Below, in pieces: positions 35,265-44,342 of a stretch of 64,000 nucleotides of DNA; positions within the stretch are counted from its first letter, which is position 1; every line of letters starts with the position of its first letter. The notes under the pieces are model-generated. The model did no database searches, had not been told where the DNA came from, and was given only the letters and a program-made list of their open reading frames with translations. This DNA comes from Clostridiales bacterium (GTDB lineage: Bacteria; Bacillota; Clostridia; Oscillospirales; CAG-272): NCBI GenBank assembly GCA_022791195.1, contig JAAVYP010000055.1, forward strand, positions 22,039 to 86,038, read 5' to 3'. Position numbers and translations under genes: made by a program.

Positions 35265-35960
35265 TTAACTTCTTTTCTTCACAACCGCGTACATCAAACA
35301 GTCAAATTCAGGAAGCGCCGCGGTGATTCCTTTTTCAACAAGCGAAAGCTGATTGGATTGGATTTCATGTTCAAATGTTTCAAAAGAGACCATTCTGCAT
35401 GACGTACCGGCAACCGTCAGCCTCTCGCCCGATAGATGCTCTCTTGGCTGAAGGTCAAAGGCGGTATGGATATCACTTTGCACCTCTGTCTTTCCGTCAC
35501 CCATTGTGCAAATCAACGCAATTCCCTGCCCGGTAAGATGACGGCTGATCCATTGGTAAAACGAATGGCGGTCCTCGTCCAAAACAAGCATATGAAGCAC
35601 CGCTACACCATAGATAAACGCATATTGGTGATGGTGCTCGCCGTGCAGGCAGTCCAACACCGCAAAGCGGTCTTGATAGACAGGCATTTTGTTTTTACAA
35701 TATGCAATCGCCTCGCCGGAAAGATCGGTCGCCAAGAGCCGATAGCCTTGCGCTAACACAGCCCTTGCATCTCTTCCCTCGCCGCAGCCGATTTCAAGGA
35801 TAGAATCTTGAGGAGTTATATGATATTTCCTGATCGTTTCAAGCACAATCGGCGTGCTTTGCTCACTGGCCCAGCTCATGCCGCGCGCATGCACGGTTTT
35901 ATATCGTTCATCATATGCCTCATAATACTTTCTCACATGTTCCCCCAGTCTATCCATCAC
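35265..35960 (-). CDS. Class I SAM-dependent methyltransferase
   Basis: This 231-residue cytosolic protein has the methyltransferase motif I SILEIGCGEGRDARAVLAQG (about 54-73), the acidic end LLATDLSG, and FAVLDCLHGEHHHQYAFIYGVAVLHML with the motif II/III region. The N-terminal GEHVRKYYEAYDERYKTVHARGMSWASE precedes the fold. It is not next to a biosynthetic gene, so the substrate is unknown. Monocistronic by appearance. Confidence 0.8.
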   Translation of the reverse strand: MMDRLGEHVRKYYEAYDERYKTVHARGMSWASEQSTPIVLETIRKYHITPQDSILEIGCGEGRDARAVLAQGYRLLATDLSGEAIAYCKNKMPVYQDRFAVLDCLHGEHHHQYAFIYGVAVLHMLVLDEDRHSFYQWISRHLTGQGIALICTMGDGKTEVQSDIHTAFDLQPREHLSGERLTVAGTSCRMVSFETFEHEIQSNQLSLVEKGITAALPEFDCLMYAVVKKRS

Positions 35961-36106
35961 CGCACGCCAAAGGCCATACGCATGCTCATTATAGCCTTCT
36001 GCCTCCGCAAAACAATCCGAATTTTGTCAAGACTTTTATCGTTTTTCGTGTTCGCTTTTGCCAAAATAAAAAAAGCAAGCCTCCGTTCCGCGCCATAAGG
36101 CTAAAA

Positions 36107-36136
36107 CAGCTGCACATTCAAAAACATGTGCAGCTG
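36107..36136 (-). terminator. Probable tpiA terminator
   Basis: A perfect 11-bp stem CAGCTGCACAT (36107-36117) with ATGTGCAGCTG (36126-36136) and an 8-base loop lies 26 bases after the tpiA stop. The T tract on the minus strand is short (GTTTTA), so efficiency is uncertain. Confidence 0.55.
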
Positions 36137-36162
36137 CTCTGCAAGAAGCCTGCTTTTCCTTT

Positions 36163-36933
36163 TTAGTTCTGAGCCGCCTGAATAATCTTGGCAAAGTCAG
36201 CGGGTTTCAGCGACGCGCCGCCAATCAAACCGCCGTCAATATTTTCTTTTGCCAACAGTTCAGCCGCGTTGCCCGCGTTCATGCTGCCGCCATACTGAAC
36301 CGGAACCGTCTTGGCTGCCTCTTCTCCGTACAGATCGGCCAACACGCTGCGTATAAACGCGCAAACCTCTTCGGCCTGATCGGCTGTAGCTGTCTTGCCC
36401 GTGCCAATGGCCCAGACCGGTTCATAGGCGATAATCACCTTGTTCATCTGATCAGCCGTAACGCCAAGCAGCGCCATTTTGGTCTGCATAGCCACAATTT
36501 CATTGGTGATGCCGTTTTCTCTTTCATCAAGCATCTCGCCGACGCATAAAATGACGGTCAGGCCGCTTGCCAAAGCCGCTTTCACCCGTTTATTAACGGT
36601 TTCGTCCGTCTCGCCAAAATACTGTCTGCGCTCGCTGTGGCCGATAATCACATATTCGACACCCATTTCGCACAGCATCTCGGCCGAAATTTCGCCTGTA
36701 AATGCACCGGCGGCTTCAAAATGAACATTTTGTGCCCCCACTTTAATATTGGTGCCTTTTGTTGCTTCCAATGCGTTGGCAAGGTCGACAAACGGGGTGC
36801 ATACCACGATGTCGCAGCCATCCTGTCCCTTGGTCAGCGGTGCTAATTCCTGAATGAGCGCGGTGGTCTGCGCGGGTGTTTTATTCATTTTCCAGTTGCC
36901 TGCAATGACAGCTTTTCTTACACTTTTGTTCAT
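36163..36933 (-). CDS. tpiA: Triosephosphate isomerase
   Basis: This 256-residue TIM-barrel glycolytic enzyme interconverts DHAP and G3P. Asn13 and Lys15 lie in AGNWKMNK, the electrophile His99 in IIGHSERR, and the catalytic Glu in AYEPVWAIGTGKTA, with the phosphate loop GGSMNAGN and GLIGGASL. It follows pgk by 89 bases that contain a long hairpin (36964-37003). Confidence 0.98.
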   Translation of the reverse strand: MNKSVRKAVIAGNWKMNKTPAQTTALIQELAPLTKGQDGCDIVVCTPFVDLANALEATKGTNIKVGAQNVHFEAAGAFTGEISAEMLCEMGVEYVIIGHSERRQYFGETDETVNKRVKAALASGLTVILCVGEMLDERENGITNEIVAMQTKMALLGVTADQMNKVIIAYEPVWAIGTGKTATADQAEEVCAFIRSVLADLYGEEAAKTVPVQYGGSMNAGNAAELLAKENIDGGLIGGASLKPADFAKIIQAAQN

Positions 36934-36963
36934 GATTCTTTCTTCTCCCTATGTATACAAACC

Positions 36964-37003
36964 AGCCAAAAATGAATCGCGCGAAAGCGGTTCATTTTTG
37001 GCT
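36964..37003 (-). other. Intercistronic hairpin between pgk and tpiA
   Basis: A 13-bp perfect stem AGCCAAAAATGAA (36964-36976) / TTCATTTTTGGCT (36991-37003), extended by GC pairs around GCGAAA. No T tract follows on the minus strand, so it looks like an mRNA processing or stability element rather than a full terminator; it may reduce tpiA expression relative to pgk. Confidence 0.6.
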
Positions 37004-37022
37004 TTGTGATTCTTATTCTCTC

Positions 37023-38321
37023 TTATTTATCGTTCAGGCAAGCAATGCCGGGCAGTTCTTTGCCCTCTAAAAATTCAAGCGATGCGCCGCCGCCGGTGGA
37101 AATATGCGTCATCTTGTCTGCAAAACCGAGCTTCTCAACTGCTGCCGCTGAATCGCCGCCGCCGATGATGGAAACAGCACCCGAATCAGCCACTGCTTTA
37201 GCCACGCTGATGGTACCCGAAGCAAAGTTTTCCCACTCGGAAACACCCATCGGGCCATTCCAAATGACTGTGCCGGCTCCTTCAATCGATTTTGCGAACA
37301 GCTCCTGCGTTTTCGGGCCGATATCCAGACCCATCCAACCGTCCGGAATGGAATCTGAATACATTCTCATGCAGCTTGTGTCCTCTTTATACTCTCTGCC
37401 GATGATATTGTCAACAGGCAGCAGGAAATTAACCCCTTTTGCACGTGCTTTGTCCATCAACTCGCAGGCCAAATCGATCTTATCAGTCTCGCAAAGAGAA
37501 GAACCAACCTCTCTGCCGCGGGCCTTAAAGAAAGTATACGCCATACCGCCGCCGATAATCAGTGTATCCACCTTTTCAAGCAGGTTGTTGATCACGCCGA
37601 TTTTATCCGATACCTTCGCGCCGCCCAGAATAGCGACAAAAGGTCTCTTTGGCTCTGCCAATGCGCCGCCCATGATCGAAATTTCCTTTTGAATCAGATA
37701 GCCGCATACAGCCGGCAGATAATCAGCCACACCGGCTGTCGAAGCATGCGCTCTGTGCGCGGTGCCGAATGCATCGTTTACATAAATATCAGCCATCGAA
37801 GCAAGCTCCTTAGCAAAGGCAGGATCGTTTGCCTCTTCTTCGCTATGGAAACGAACATTTTCGATCATCATGACATCGCCGTCAGTCAGGGCAGCGGCTT
37901 TCGCCTTTGCGTCAGGACCAATGACATCTTTCGCCATGGCTACCTCTTTGCCGAGCAGCTCAGACAATCTTTTCGCAGCCGGAGCCAGTGAAAATTTCAC
38001 ATTGTCGCCGGCAGCGGCAGCAAGAGCGGCCGCTTTCGCGGCCTCCTGCTCGCCGGCAGGCATTGCTTCAATCTTTTTCTTTTCTTTTTTGTTTAATTTA
38101 ATTTCCGCATTCATAATATTGTGCGGCCGGCCCATATGCGAGCAAAGAATCACCTTTGCGCCCTGATCCGCCAGATATTTTACAGTCGGAAATGCACCTG
38201 TAATCCGTTTATCGTCGGTAATCACACCGTCTTTCATGGGTACGTTAAAGTCGCACCGAACCAATACCCGCTTGCCTTTAACGTCGATATCTTCAATCGT
38301 TTTTTTGTTGTACATTGCCAT
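37023..38321 (-). CDS. pgk: Phosphoglycerate kinase, with a Lys/Ala-rich insertion
   Basis: This 432-residue glycolytic kinase moves phosphate from 1,3-bisphosphoglycerate to [11 protein letters not shown] (21-28), SHMGRP (61-66), the hinge ENVRFH, and the nucleotide loop [13 protein letters not shown] are present. I chose the ATG at 38319-38321 (MAMYNKKT), which has GGAG eight bases upstream; 13 extra codons in the frame to 38360 lack support. Between residues 67 and 108, after SHMGRP, there is an extra Lys/Ala-rich stretch ([16 protein letters not shown] then [11 protein letters not shown]) longer than in most bacterial PGKs. No gap gene lies upstream. Confidence 0.96.
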   Translation of the reverse strand: MAMYNKKTIEDIDVKGKRVLVRCDFNVPMKDGVITDDKRITGAFPTVKYLADQGAKVILCSHMGRPHNIMNAEIKLNKKEKKKIEAMPAGEQEAAKAAALAAAAGDNVKFSLAPAAKRLSELLGKEVAMAKDVIGPDAKAKAAALTDGDVMMIENVRFHSEEEANDPAFAKELASMADIYVNDAFGTAHRAHASTAGVADYLPAVCGYLIQKEISIMGGALAEPKRPFVAILGGAKVSDKIGVINNLLEKVDTLIIGGGMAYTFFKARGREVGSSLCETDKIDLACELMDKARAKGVNFLLPVDNIIGREYKEDTSCMRMYSDSIPDGWMGLDIGPKTQELFAKSIEGAGTVIWNGPMGVSEWENFASGTISVAKAVADSGAVSIIGGGDSAAAVEKLGFADKMTHISTGGGASLEFLEGKELPGIACLNDK

Positions 38322-38519
38322 TTCTCGCTCTCCTCTGTCTTTATTATAGTCATTACACAAAGATGTGCATGAAAAACAAATTTTACGGCCGGCCGGATGA
38401 TATCATCTCTGCCTGTTTTTTCTGCAGCGCCAGCCCGCCATGATATAGTTTATTTTATACCAAATTTATTATATCAACAATTGGCTGTTTTTACAAGAGA
38501 ATCGTTAAAAAATTAACAT

Positions 38520-38613
38520 AAAAAAACAAACGTGTTTTGGACGGTGCTGTTTTCGGAAAATCATACAATACGATTTCGATTACAGCACACCGCTCCTGCG
38601 CGTTTGTTTTTTT
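38520..38613 (-). terminator. Long-loop inverted repeat after the sugar isomerase-like gene
   Basis: The 13-bp perfect inverted repeat starts AAAAAAACAAACG at 38520-38532 and ends at 38601-38613. An inner partial stem uses GGTGCTGT (38543-38550) and ACAGCACACC (38582-38591). On the minus strand it ends in a run of seven T. It lies between 38625 and pgk and is probably the terminator of the former. The rest of the 303-base gap 38322-38624 holds no gene; a TGGTATAAA box near 38450 may be part of the pgk promoter. Confidence 0.55.
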
Positions 38614-38624
38614 GTTATTGTTTT

Positions 38625-39434
38625 TTAAGACAGCAGCGAATCTAACAGCGCCTTGCCCTTTAAAATATCCTCTCGTTCTTTATCGCCTGCGCACTCGCGC
38701 TCAATGGTGATCGCCCCGGTATAGCCCACTTCACGAAGCTTAGCAAGCAGCGCGTCAAAGTTTACCTTTCCTTCGCCCAGCGCCTTTTCTTCACCCAAGT
38801 TGACCGGGTCGGTAGGATACAGCGCATCTTTCGCGTGCACACCGCGCACATAAGGCCCCAAAATATCCAACGCGTCCACCGGATTCGCCTTGCCATACAA
38901 AATCAGATTGCCGCTGTCAAAATTCACGCCCAGCCGGTCGCTGCCAATATCCTTGATGGCACGCAGCATGGTAATCGGCGTTTCCTGCCCGGTTTCAAAA
39001 TCAAGATAGATGTCCTTGTCCTCATAATACCGCATGAGATCCTGCATAGCCGGAATCCATTCCCGGTAGTTGGCATCATACATATATTCCGGAATAAAGC
39101 CCATATGCGAACTGACATCTTTAATGCCCAAGCGCGCAGCCAGATCACAGTACACACGCATTTCGGCCATGCGGCGGTCGCGGTATGCCGGGGGAATTAA
39201 CCCAAGAGTCACCGGTCCCGCTGAAAAATTCCAAGCGGCTGTCCCGGTCCACATGCCGACAAGCGAGGTAATTTCGATCTGATATTCCTCCCGCAGCTGA
39301 CAAACACGCTGCACATTTTCATCCGAAATCTGATCGGGAAACATATACATCTGACAATTGTCAATTCCGTTCGCCCGCATCCACTTAAATTCCTCTTCCA
39401 TATTCTGATACCGTACGATCACGCCAACTTTCAT
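38625..39434 (-). CDS. Sugar phosphate isomerase/epimerase-like TIM-barrel protein
   Basis: This 269-residue protein belongs to the xylose isomerase-like/AP endonuclease 2 fold family. I see the metal-binding acids in YLDFETGQE, GVNFDSGNLILYG, RGVHAKDALYP and ITIERECAGD, in the expected order for sugar epimerases such as those of IolE/IolI or YcjR types. It is probably cytosolic and monocistronic. Substrate unknown. Confidence 0.82.
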   Translation of the reverse strand: MKVGVIVRYQNMEEEFKWMRANGIDNCQMYMFPDQISDENVQRVCQLREEYQIEITSLVGMWTGTAAWNFSAGPVTLGLIPPAYRDRRMAEMRVYCDLAARLGIKDVSSHMGFIPEYMYDANYREWIPAMQDLMRYYEDKDIYLDFETGQETPITMLRAIKDIGSDRLGVNFDSGNLILYGKANPVDALDILGPYVRGVHAKDALYPTDPVNLGEEKALGEGKVNFDALLAKLREVGYTGAITIERECAGDKEREDILKGKALLDSLLS

Positions 39435-39478
39435 TCGATTGTCCTCTCTTTCATTCCGCTGCTTTTACAGGTCGGATT

Positions 39479-41326
39479 TTATTCTATATTTTGTTTTTCC
39501 AGTGCGTGTGAAAAACCCGCGCCGCAGTGTTTGTCATAACAAATAAAGCTGGCCGGCAGCGGCTCGTCTGCCGCTGAAAGCTCCCATGCCAATGTATAGG
39601 TTGTCTTGCCGCTTGGTTTGATTTTGGTACTGCCGCAATGGGGGCAGCGTTCGGGCAGGGCATCCCGCAGGGTGATCCACATATCCATTTCGACGATCTG
39701 ATATTTTGTGCGATAATCGAAATAAAAAACCATATGGCCGAGTTCGGGATGTGAGTATGCGTCCAGCTCGATCGGCTCGCCGGCCTCTTCTTTGGCCAGC
39801 ATTTCTTGGTCCGCATTAAAGCCAATGATCGTGCCCGGCGATTCGAGCAGCAAATCCACGCCCATTTTAATGGCACTGTCAGGAATCGCAATGCCGAACA
39901 GATACGGACACTTGGCAAACGCATTTTGACCGATGATCGTCACCGTTTCAGGTATATCCATGCGGTTGAGCGACTCGCATCCATAAAACGCCCTGGCGCC
40001 GATAAACGAGACATTTTCGCCTAAAATCGTAACTTTTTCTAATTTTTCACAGCCTGAAAACAAATAGTCCGGCAAGTCAACAACATATTCAGGAATCACC
40101 ATTTCAGTAAGCGAAATACAGTCTTTAAACATGGCGCTGCCTAATGTTCTGATGCCATACGGCAGCTCAACACCCGTCAAAGCCGTACAGCCCGAAAACG
40201 CATTGCTGCCCGCCGTGCGCAGTGACCGGGGCAAATCAATTTGGGCAAGCGCGGTACAGCCGCTGAAAGCAGATGCACCAATTTCTGATACACCCGAAGG
40301 CAGAGCCAATTCTTCAATGGATACACAGCCGTTAAAAGCCGAAGTGCCAATGCGCGCAAGCGAAGAAGGCAACGAAACGGCCGACAACGAGACACAGCCG
40401 TCAAAGCTGCGCTCTTTCAGTTCCTCGACCCCCTCCGGAATCTCGATGGTCGCAAGCGCAGCACAGTCTTTAAAAGCACCAATCTCCATTCGGGTAAGGG
40501 TGGAGGGCAACTGAACCGATGCAAGTGCGGTACAGCCTGAAAAGGCATCGCGCATAATCGATTCCACTCCCTCAGGCACTGCTATGCCAGTTAAAGAAGA
40601 ACAACTATAGAACCCTCTCTCGGGCAAGCTCTGTAAAGATTCAGACAAACTGGCCACCTCTGTCAAAGCGGAACAGCCGGAAAAGACTCGATCCCCTAAA
40701 GAAGCTGCACTGGAAAGATCAACTGTCTGAAGATTTGTACACCCCTCAAAAGCACCCTCTCCAATGTTGCGAACCGAAGAAAGAACCGCTGTTTCGATGC
40801 CCCCGCAGTTTTGAAACGCAGAGGCGCCGATTGTTTCTAACGTCGATGGCAAATCCAGCGCGTTCAGCGCGCCGCAATTCGCAAAGGCCGACGGTCCGAT
40901 TTGGGTAAGCCCCTCTGAAAACACAACGCGTTCTAAAGCCGAGCAACCTTGAAAAGCACGCCCTCTGATTTCTTTGATGGTTTCGGGCAGCTCCACTGTT
41001 TTTAAAAAAGCCTTATGCTCAAAAGCAGCCGTGCCGATCACCTCGACCGGCAGTCCCTCAATTTCAGCGGGAATGGTTAAATCCGACAAATTGCCTTTAT
41101 AGGAAAAGATAACCAGACGGCCATCTTCCTCAATATATTCAAATTTTTTATAGGAGCGGATGCCCTCTACCTCAGTTTCAGAAGGTGCTTCGTCAGCCGA
41201 GTCAGGATATCCCTTTAACAAATAAGCATCACAGGAGCAAAACAAAAAAACACATAACAGGAGCATGCCGCATAACAAATGCATGCCGCATGGCAAAAAC
41301 AAACTGCGAAATCCTTTTTTGCGCAT
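39479..41326 (-). CDS. BspA-like leucine-rich repeat lipoprotein
   Basis: This 615-residue protein starts with a hydrophobic signal (FLPCGMHLLCGMLLLCVFLFCSC) with a lipoprotein-like Cys, then a short Asp/Glu-rich linker, and about 18 repeats of roughly 23 residues of the pattern LPxxLxxIGxxAFxGCxxL (LRR type 5, Treponema/BspA) from about residue 75 to 500. A C-terminal domain of about 110 residues has two CxxC-like pairs (CPHCGSTK and CYDKHCG) that may bind zinc. The ATG at 41324-41326 has GGAGG six bases upstream; the longer frame to 41422 runs into repeat site F and is rejected. It is a surface protein; such LRR proteins often mediate adhesion. Confidence 0.85.
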   Translation of the reverse strand: MRKKGFRSLFLPCGMHLLCGMLLLCVFLFCSCDAYLLKGYPDSADEAPSETEVEGIRSYKKFEYIEEDGRLVIFSYKGNLSDLTIPAEIEGLPVEVIGTAAFEHKAFLKTVELPETIKEIRGRAFQGCSALERVVFSEGLTQIGPSAFANCGALNALDLPSTLETIGASAFQNCGGIETAVLSSVRNIGEGAFEGCTNLQTVDLSSAASLGDRVFSGCSALTEVASLSESLQSLPERGFYSCSSLTGIAVPEGVESIMRDAFSGCTALASVQLPSTLTRMEIGAFKDCAALATIEIPEGVEELKERSFDGCVSLSAVSLPSSLARIGTSAFNGCVSIEELALPSGVSEIGASAFSGCTALAQIDLPRSLRTAGSNAFSGCTALTGVELPYGIRTLGSAMFKDCISLTEMVIPEYVVDLPDYLFSGCEKLEKVTILGENVSFIGARAFYGCESLNRMDIPETVTIIGQNAFAKCPYLFGIAIPDSAIKMGVDLLLESPGTIIGFNADQEMLAKEEAGEPIELDAYSHPELGHMVFYFDYRTKYQIVEMDMWITLRDALPERCPHCGSTKIKPSGKTTYTLAWELSAADEPLPASFICYDKHCGAGFSHALEKQNIE

Positions 41327-41388
41327 GAAAGTCCTCCTCTCCCGAACAAGAAAACCATACAAGTTTATATGAATAACAGACGGCCGCC

Positions 41389-41472
41389 GCACAACCTGTG
41401 TGCCGCACAACTTGTGTGCCACGCAACCGATGTGCCACGCTGTTTATAAAATCAAATCCTTGATTTGCTTCT
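41389..41472 (-). repeat. Leader repeat, site F, with 16-base tandem hairpins, upstream of the LRR lipoprotein gene
   Basis: In minus-strand sense the palindrome GAAGCAAATC/GGATTTGATT is followed by ATAAACAGC and, at the far side, GTCTGTTAT, which can close an outer stem. Inside are three tandem 16-base units starting GTGGCACA or GCGGCACA (41391-41440), two of them forming hairpins GCACA/TGTGC. The rest of the 277-base gap 41327-41603 holds the site F promoter and the SPFH gene terminator. Confidence 0.65.
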
Positions 41473-41501
41473 ATTGTACCATAGTTTATTTTTAAATACA
41501 A
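41473..41501 (-). promoter_or_regulatory. Site F promoter of the LRR lipoprotein gene
   Basis: Minus strand: -35 TTGTAT (41496-41501), 17-base spacer ending TGG, -10 TACAAT (41473-41478), immediately before the GAAGCAAATC arm of repeat site F. Confidence 0.65.
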
Positions 41502-41538
41502 TAACAATTCCTGCCTGAATTTGCAGCGTTTTCACACC

Positions 41539-41576
41539 AAAAACCGCCGCCAAACATTCCGTTTGGCGACGGTTTT
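41539..41576 (-). terminator. Terminator of the SPFH gene
   Basis: AAAACCGCCGCCAAAC pairs with GTTTGGCGACGGTTTT (one mismatch) around a 5-base loop, with T-rich flanks on both strands, 27 bases after the stop of the SPFH gene. Confidence 0.8.
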
Positions 41577-41603
41577 CTCTCTATTCTATTACGTGCTGTG
41601 TCT

Positions 41604-42605
41604 TTATTCCTCTTGGAACGCACTCTGATCCGGACGGATAAAGTCATCAGCCACATCCTCGTCACAGCAAGGGTCCTCCCGCTGGGGCTTTTTTTCCTCG
41701 GGCGCCGGCCAGGTGACATCGCCAACACCGGCAGTCTCTGAAAAAATAACATTTCGCTTAACAGCTTCAACCGTATCGGTGGGAATAATCAGCTTGGCTG
41801 CTTTGCCTTCGGCCACTTTCATCAGCGCCTCATAGCGCTTCAGTTCAAGCACAGCCGCATTTGCGCCTGCTTCTTTAATCACGCGGATACCGTCTGCTTC
41901 GGCCTTTTTCGCCAAAAAGACAGCCTTCGCCTCACCTTCGGCACGGGCAATGCGCGCGTCTCGCTGTCCCTCTGCCTCCAAAATCATGGCTTGCTTGTCG
42001 CCTTCGGCGCGGGTAATCGCTGCCGCTTTATGACCCTCTGCCTGCAAAAGCGTTTCACGCCGGTCTCGCTCGGCCTTCATCTGCTTTTCCATCGCCACCT
42101 GAATTTCTTTCGGCGGAATAATATTTTTCAGCTCTACCCGGTTTACCTTCATGCCCCATTGATCGGTGGCCACGTCTAAAATCTCGGTCATTTTTCCGTT
42201 GATGGTATCACGGCTGGTCAGCGTGCCGTCAAGCTCTAATTCACCCACGATATTACGCAGGGTGGTAGCCGTCAGATTTTCAAGCGCGCTCATCGGATTC
42301 ACAGCGCCGTACGTATACAGCTTGGCGTCGAAAACCTTAAAATAGACAACCGTATCAATCTGCATGGTTACATTATCTTTGGTGATAACCGGCTGGGGCG
42401 GTGAATCGAGCACCTGCTCCTTTAGCGTAATCTTTTTGGCAATGCGCTCGAAAAACGGAATCAGAAAATGAATTCCTGCCGACCACGTTGTTTTGTATTT
42501 GCCCAAAAATTCGATGACGTACTCATGCGCCTGCGGCACAATACGAATCCCTGAAAAAAGAAGAATGAGCAATACAAGCAAAATAACAACCACAAAATAA
42601 ATCAT
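41604..42605 (-). CDS. SPFH/band 7 (stomatin-like) membrane protein
   Basis: This 333-residue protein has an N-terminal membrane helix (about 2-22), an SPFH domain (about 24-185, with VPQAHEYVIEFLGKYKTTWSAGIHFLIPF and NLTATTLRNIVGELELDGTLTSRDTIN), an Ala/Glu-rich coiled coil (about 170-260), and a polar tail that includes a CC pair. QmcA/stomatin-like proteins form large ring assemblies in membrane microdomains and often protect or recruit proteases. No NfeD partner gene is adjacent. The ATG has GGAG eight bases upstream and a good promoter lies at 42744-42772. Confidence 0.92.
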   Translation of the reverse strand: MIYFVVVILLVLLILLFSGIRIVPQAHEYVIEFLGKYKTTWSAGIHFLIPFFERIAKKITLKEQVLDSPPQPVITKDNVTMQIDTVVYFKVFDAKLYTYGAVNPMSALENLTATTLRNIVGELELDGTLTSRDTINGKMTEILDVATDQWGMKVNRVELKNIIPPKEIQVAMEKQMKAERDRRETLLQAEGHKAAAITRAEGDKQAMILEAEGQRDARIARAEGEAKAVFLAKKAEADGIRVIKEAGANAAVLELKRYEALMKVAEGKAAKLIIPTDTVEAVKRNVIFSETAGVGDVTWPAPEEKKPQREDPCCDEDVADDFIRPDQSAFQEE

Positions 42606-42743
42606 TGAACAAAGCTCCTTTCTGTCGCTATTTTTATTCTATAATTATTTATATGTTCCTTTTCGTATTTCAATCCGTGGCCAAGAAAAACAGCGATCGC
42701 CAAAATCAAAACACCTTTTATAAAAGAAACTCTTATTATTTTT

Positions 42744-42772
42744 ATTGTAGCACATATTTCTTGTTTTAACAA
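42744..42772 (-). promoter_or_regulatory. Promoter of the SPFH gene
   Basis: Minus strand: TTGTTA (42767-42772), 17-base spacer, TACAAT (42744-42749), giving a leader of about 130 bases. Confidence 0.65.
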
Positions 42773-42847
42773 CAATTTTCTGCTTTTACATCTCTTTTCT
42801 TTGAAGCAGTCCCTTGCTATTTTCCGGTCGGTTTGGCATGAACAAAA

Positions 42848-42871
42848 AAAGTGTGTCTGCCACACACTTTT
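42848..42871 (-). terminator. Terminator of the V-ATPase/PHP operon
   Basis: Stem AAAGTGTGT (42848-42856) with ACACACTTT (42862-42870), 5-base loop, followed by a run of T on the minus strand, six bases after the PHP gene stop. Confidence 0.88.
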
Positions 42872-42876
42872 CCTCT

Positions 42877-43638
42877 CTATTTTTTCGCCGCCTTAGACTG
42901 CTTTTGCCTCGCCAGTGCCTTCTCAAAAGCAGCTCTTGTCCGGTTGGCGATCAACTCTTCCGGAAAATCCACTTCATGTAACAGCTGATATGCTTCGGAA
43001 AACCGGCCCACATACTGCGGGTCATGACTGTCGCTGCCCACCACAATATAGGTGCCGAACAGCTTGCAAAGCTGCAGCATCTTCTTGATTTTATCCCGAT
43101 AATTTCTTTGCAGGCTCACATTGTTGCACTCTAAAAACGTCCCGTTCTGTGCGGCGGCAAGTGCCACAGCCGTCATGTCGTAATCGGTGCCAATGCGCTC
43201 GGGGTGGCCCAAAATCGTCACTTTCGGGTGCGCAATCAAACGCAAAAACATCTCAGTGACCTCTTCATAAGAGCCCTGCCGATCCTCCGGCGGATAGTGG
43301 GGGCTGGCAATCGCCACCTCCAGGTTTTCTAACAGCCGGTCCAGCGCCGATTGCTCTGCATCATACGGTATATTGTAAAAGCAAAGATGTCCCTTGTAGT
43401 CAACAATGTCAATCTCTGCCCCTTTAAAAATCCGCACGCCCTCGATAAACCGGGGCAGCTGCTGTGCCAGCAGCACATCCACAGACTGTTCAAAATGGCA
43501 CATTTGCAAAGAGCAATGGTCGGTCACCACAATGGCCTCTAATCCTTGGTTTTTTGCAGCCAACGCCAGATCCTGCACCGTGCCGACTGCATGCACACTG
43601 AGCTGGGTATGCAGATGCGTATCGCACTTAATCGGCAT
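42877..43638 (-). CDS. PHP-domain phosphoesterase, YcdX-like
   Basis: This 253-residue cytosolic metal-dependent hydrolase has CDTHLHTQLSVHA (5-17), VVTDHCSL, GAEIDIVDYKG, SPHYPPEDRQG, LGHPERI, LECNNVSLQR and VGSDSHDPQYVG, which is the metal-binding set of the PHP superfamily in YcdX-like phosphatases. It overlaps the end of the V-ATPase D gene by 11 bases and closes that operon. Substrate unknown; the link to ATPase function is not known. Confidence 0.85.
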   Translation of the reverse strand: MPIKCDTHLHTQLSVHAVGTVQDLALAAKNQGLEAIVVTDHCSLQMCHFEQSVDVLLAQQLPRFIEGVRIFKGAEIDIVDYKGHLCFYNIPYDAEQSALDRLLENLEVAIASPHYPPEDRQGSYEEVTEMFLRLIAHPKVTILGHPERIGTDYDMTAVALAAAQNGTFLECNNVSLQRNYRDKIKKMLQLCKLFGTYIVVGSDSHDPQYVGRFSEAYQLLHEVDFPEELIANRTRAAFEKALARQKQSKAAKK

Positions 43639-44242
43639 GTTTCTTGCTCTTTACCACCTTTTGCGCGGTAAATTCCTCTCTCTCTTTTTCCTCTAAATAA
43701 TCGCTGATGAACTTGATGGTTGCCTCGAGATTGGGAATCACAATGTTTTTCAGCGCATTGGCCCGCTTGCGGGTTTGTTTAATCGCACTCGCCAGCCGAT
43801 AGGCGCCGCTTTCGATTTCGGCCATTTTACAGGTTAATTCCTTTACCAGGCAAAAGCTTTTATAGGCCTCGTCCAAAGACGAATCGGTCTCGTAAAAACC
43901 AAAAGGCGGCCTTGCTTCACCCTTGGCAAGGGTTACTTCGGGCACCTCAACCCCCATCACGCTGCGGTACAAAATGCGCACATCGTCTTTCTCGGTTACA
44001 TTTTTAGCCAGCCGCATGACTGTTCGCTGCCCGCAGGCCATATTCGCCCGCATCAGCGCGCGATAGGCCTCTACATACGTATCGCTGATCTTTGTCTGCA
44101 CTTCTTCTGCCTTGGCAATCATGCTCATCATTTCTTTTAGCATAATGGTGCGCTTGCGGTCCAGCAAATCGTAACCCAAAGAGGCAAGAGCCAGCGATTT
44201 TTTCGTCTGTATTAAATTGCTTTTCGTCGGAAAAACCTGCAT
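43628..44242 (-). CDS. atpD: V-type ATP synthase subunit D
   Basis: This 204-residue coiled-coil protein is the central rotor shaft of the V-type ATPase. The N-terminal PTKSNLIQTKKSLALASLGYDLLDRKR and the C-terminal RKRANALKNIVIPNLEATIKFISDYLEE are typical. The ATG at 44240-44242 has an AAAGGAAG site; the frame extends 20 codons further to 44302 without support. It lies 100 bases after atpB. Confidence 0.95.
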   Translation of the reverse strand: MQVFPTKSNLIQTKKSLALASLGYDLLDRKRTIMLKEMMSMIAKAEEVQTKISDTYVEAYRALMRANMACGQRTVMRLAKNVTEKDDVRILYRSVMGVEVPEVTLAKGEARPPFGFYETDSSLDEAYKSFCLVKELTCKMAEIESGAYRLASAIKQTRKRANALKNIVIPNLEATIKFISDYLEEKEREEFTAQKVVKSKKHAD

Positions 44243-44342
44243 TGTACTCTTCCTTTCCGCCGCCAACAACCTTTTGCTTCTTTGTGTACGCAGCGTATAC
44301 ACTGAATGGTTCTGGCGAGCCTAACTATCTTTCCCGCTTGCT

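Noticed and set aside
41327..41422. N-terminal extension of the LRR lipoprotein
   Set aside because: It would translate repeat site F and place a GGAGG site and signal peptide inside the protein.
41389..41445. CRISPR array at the 16-base repeats
   Set aside because: Units are contiguous with no unique spacers, and no cas genes are near.
42602..42865. 87-residue minus-strand frame that overlaps the SPFH start by four bases
   Set aside because: A good promoter (TTGTTA-17-TACAAT) lies inside it, it has no ribosome site, and the protein has no recognisable features beyond one hydrophobic stretch.
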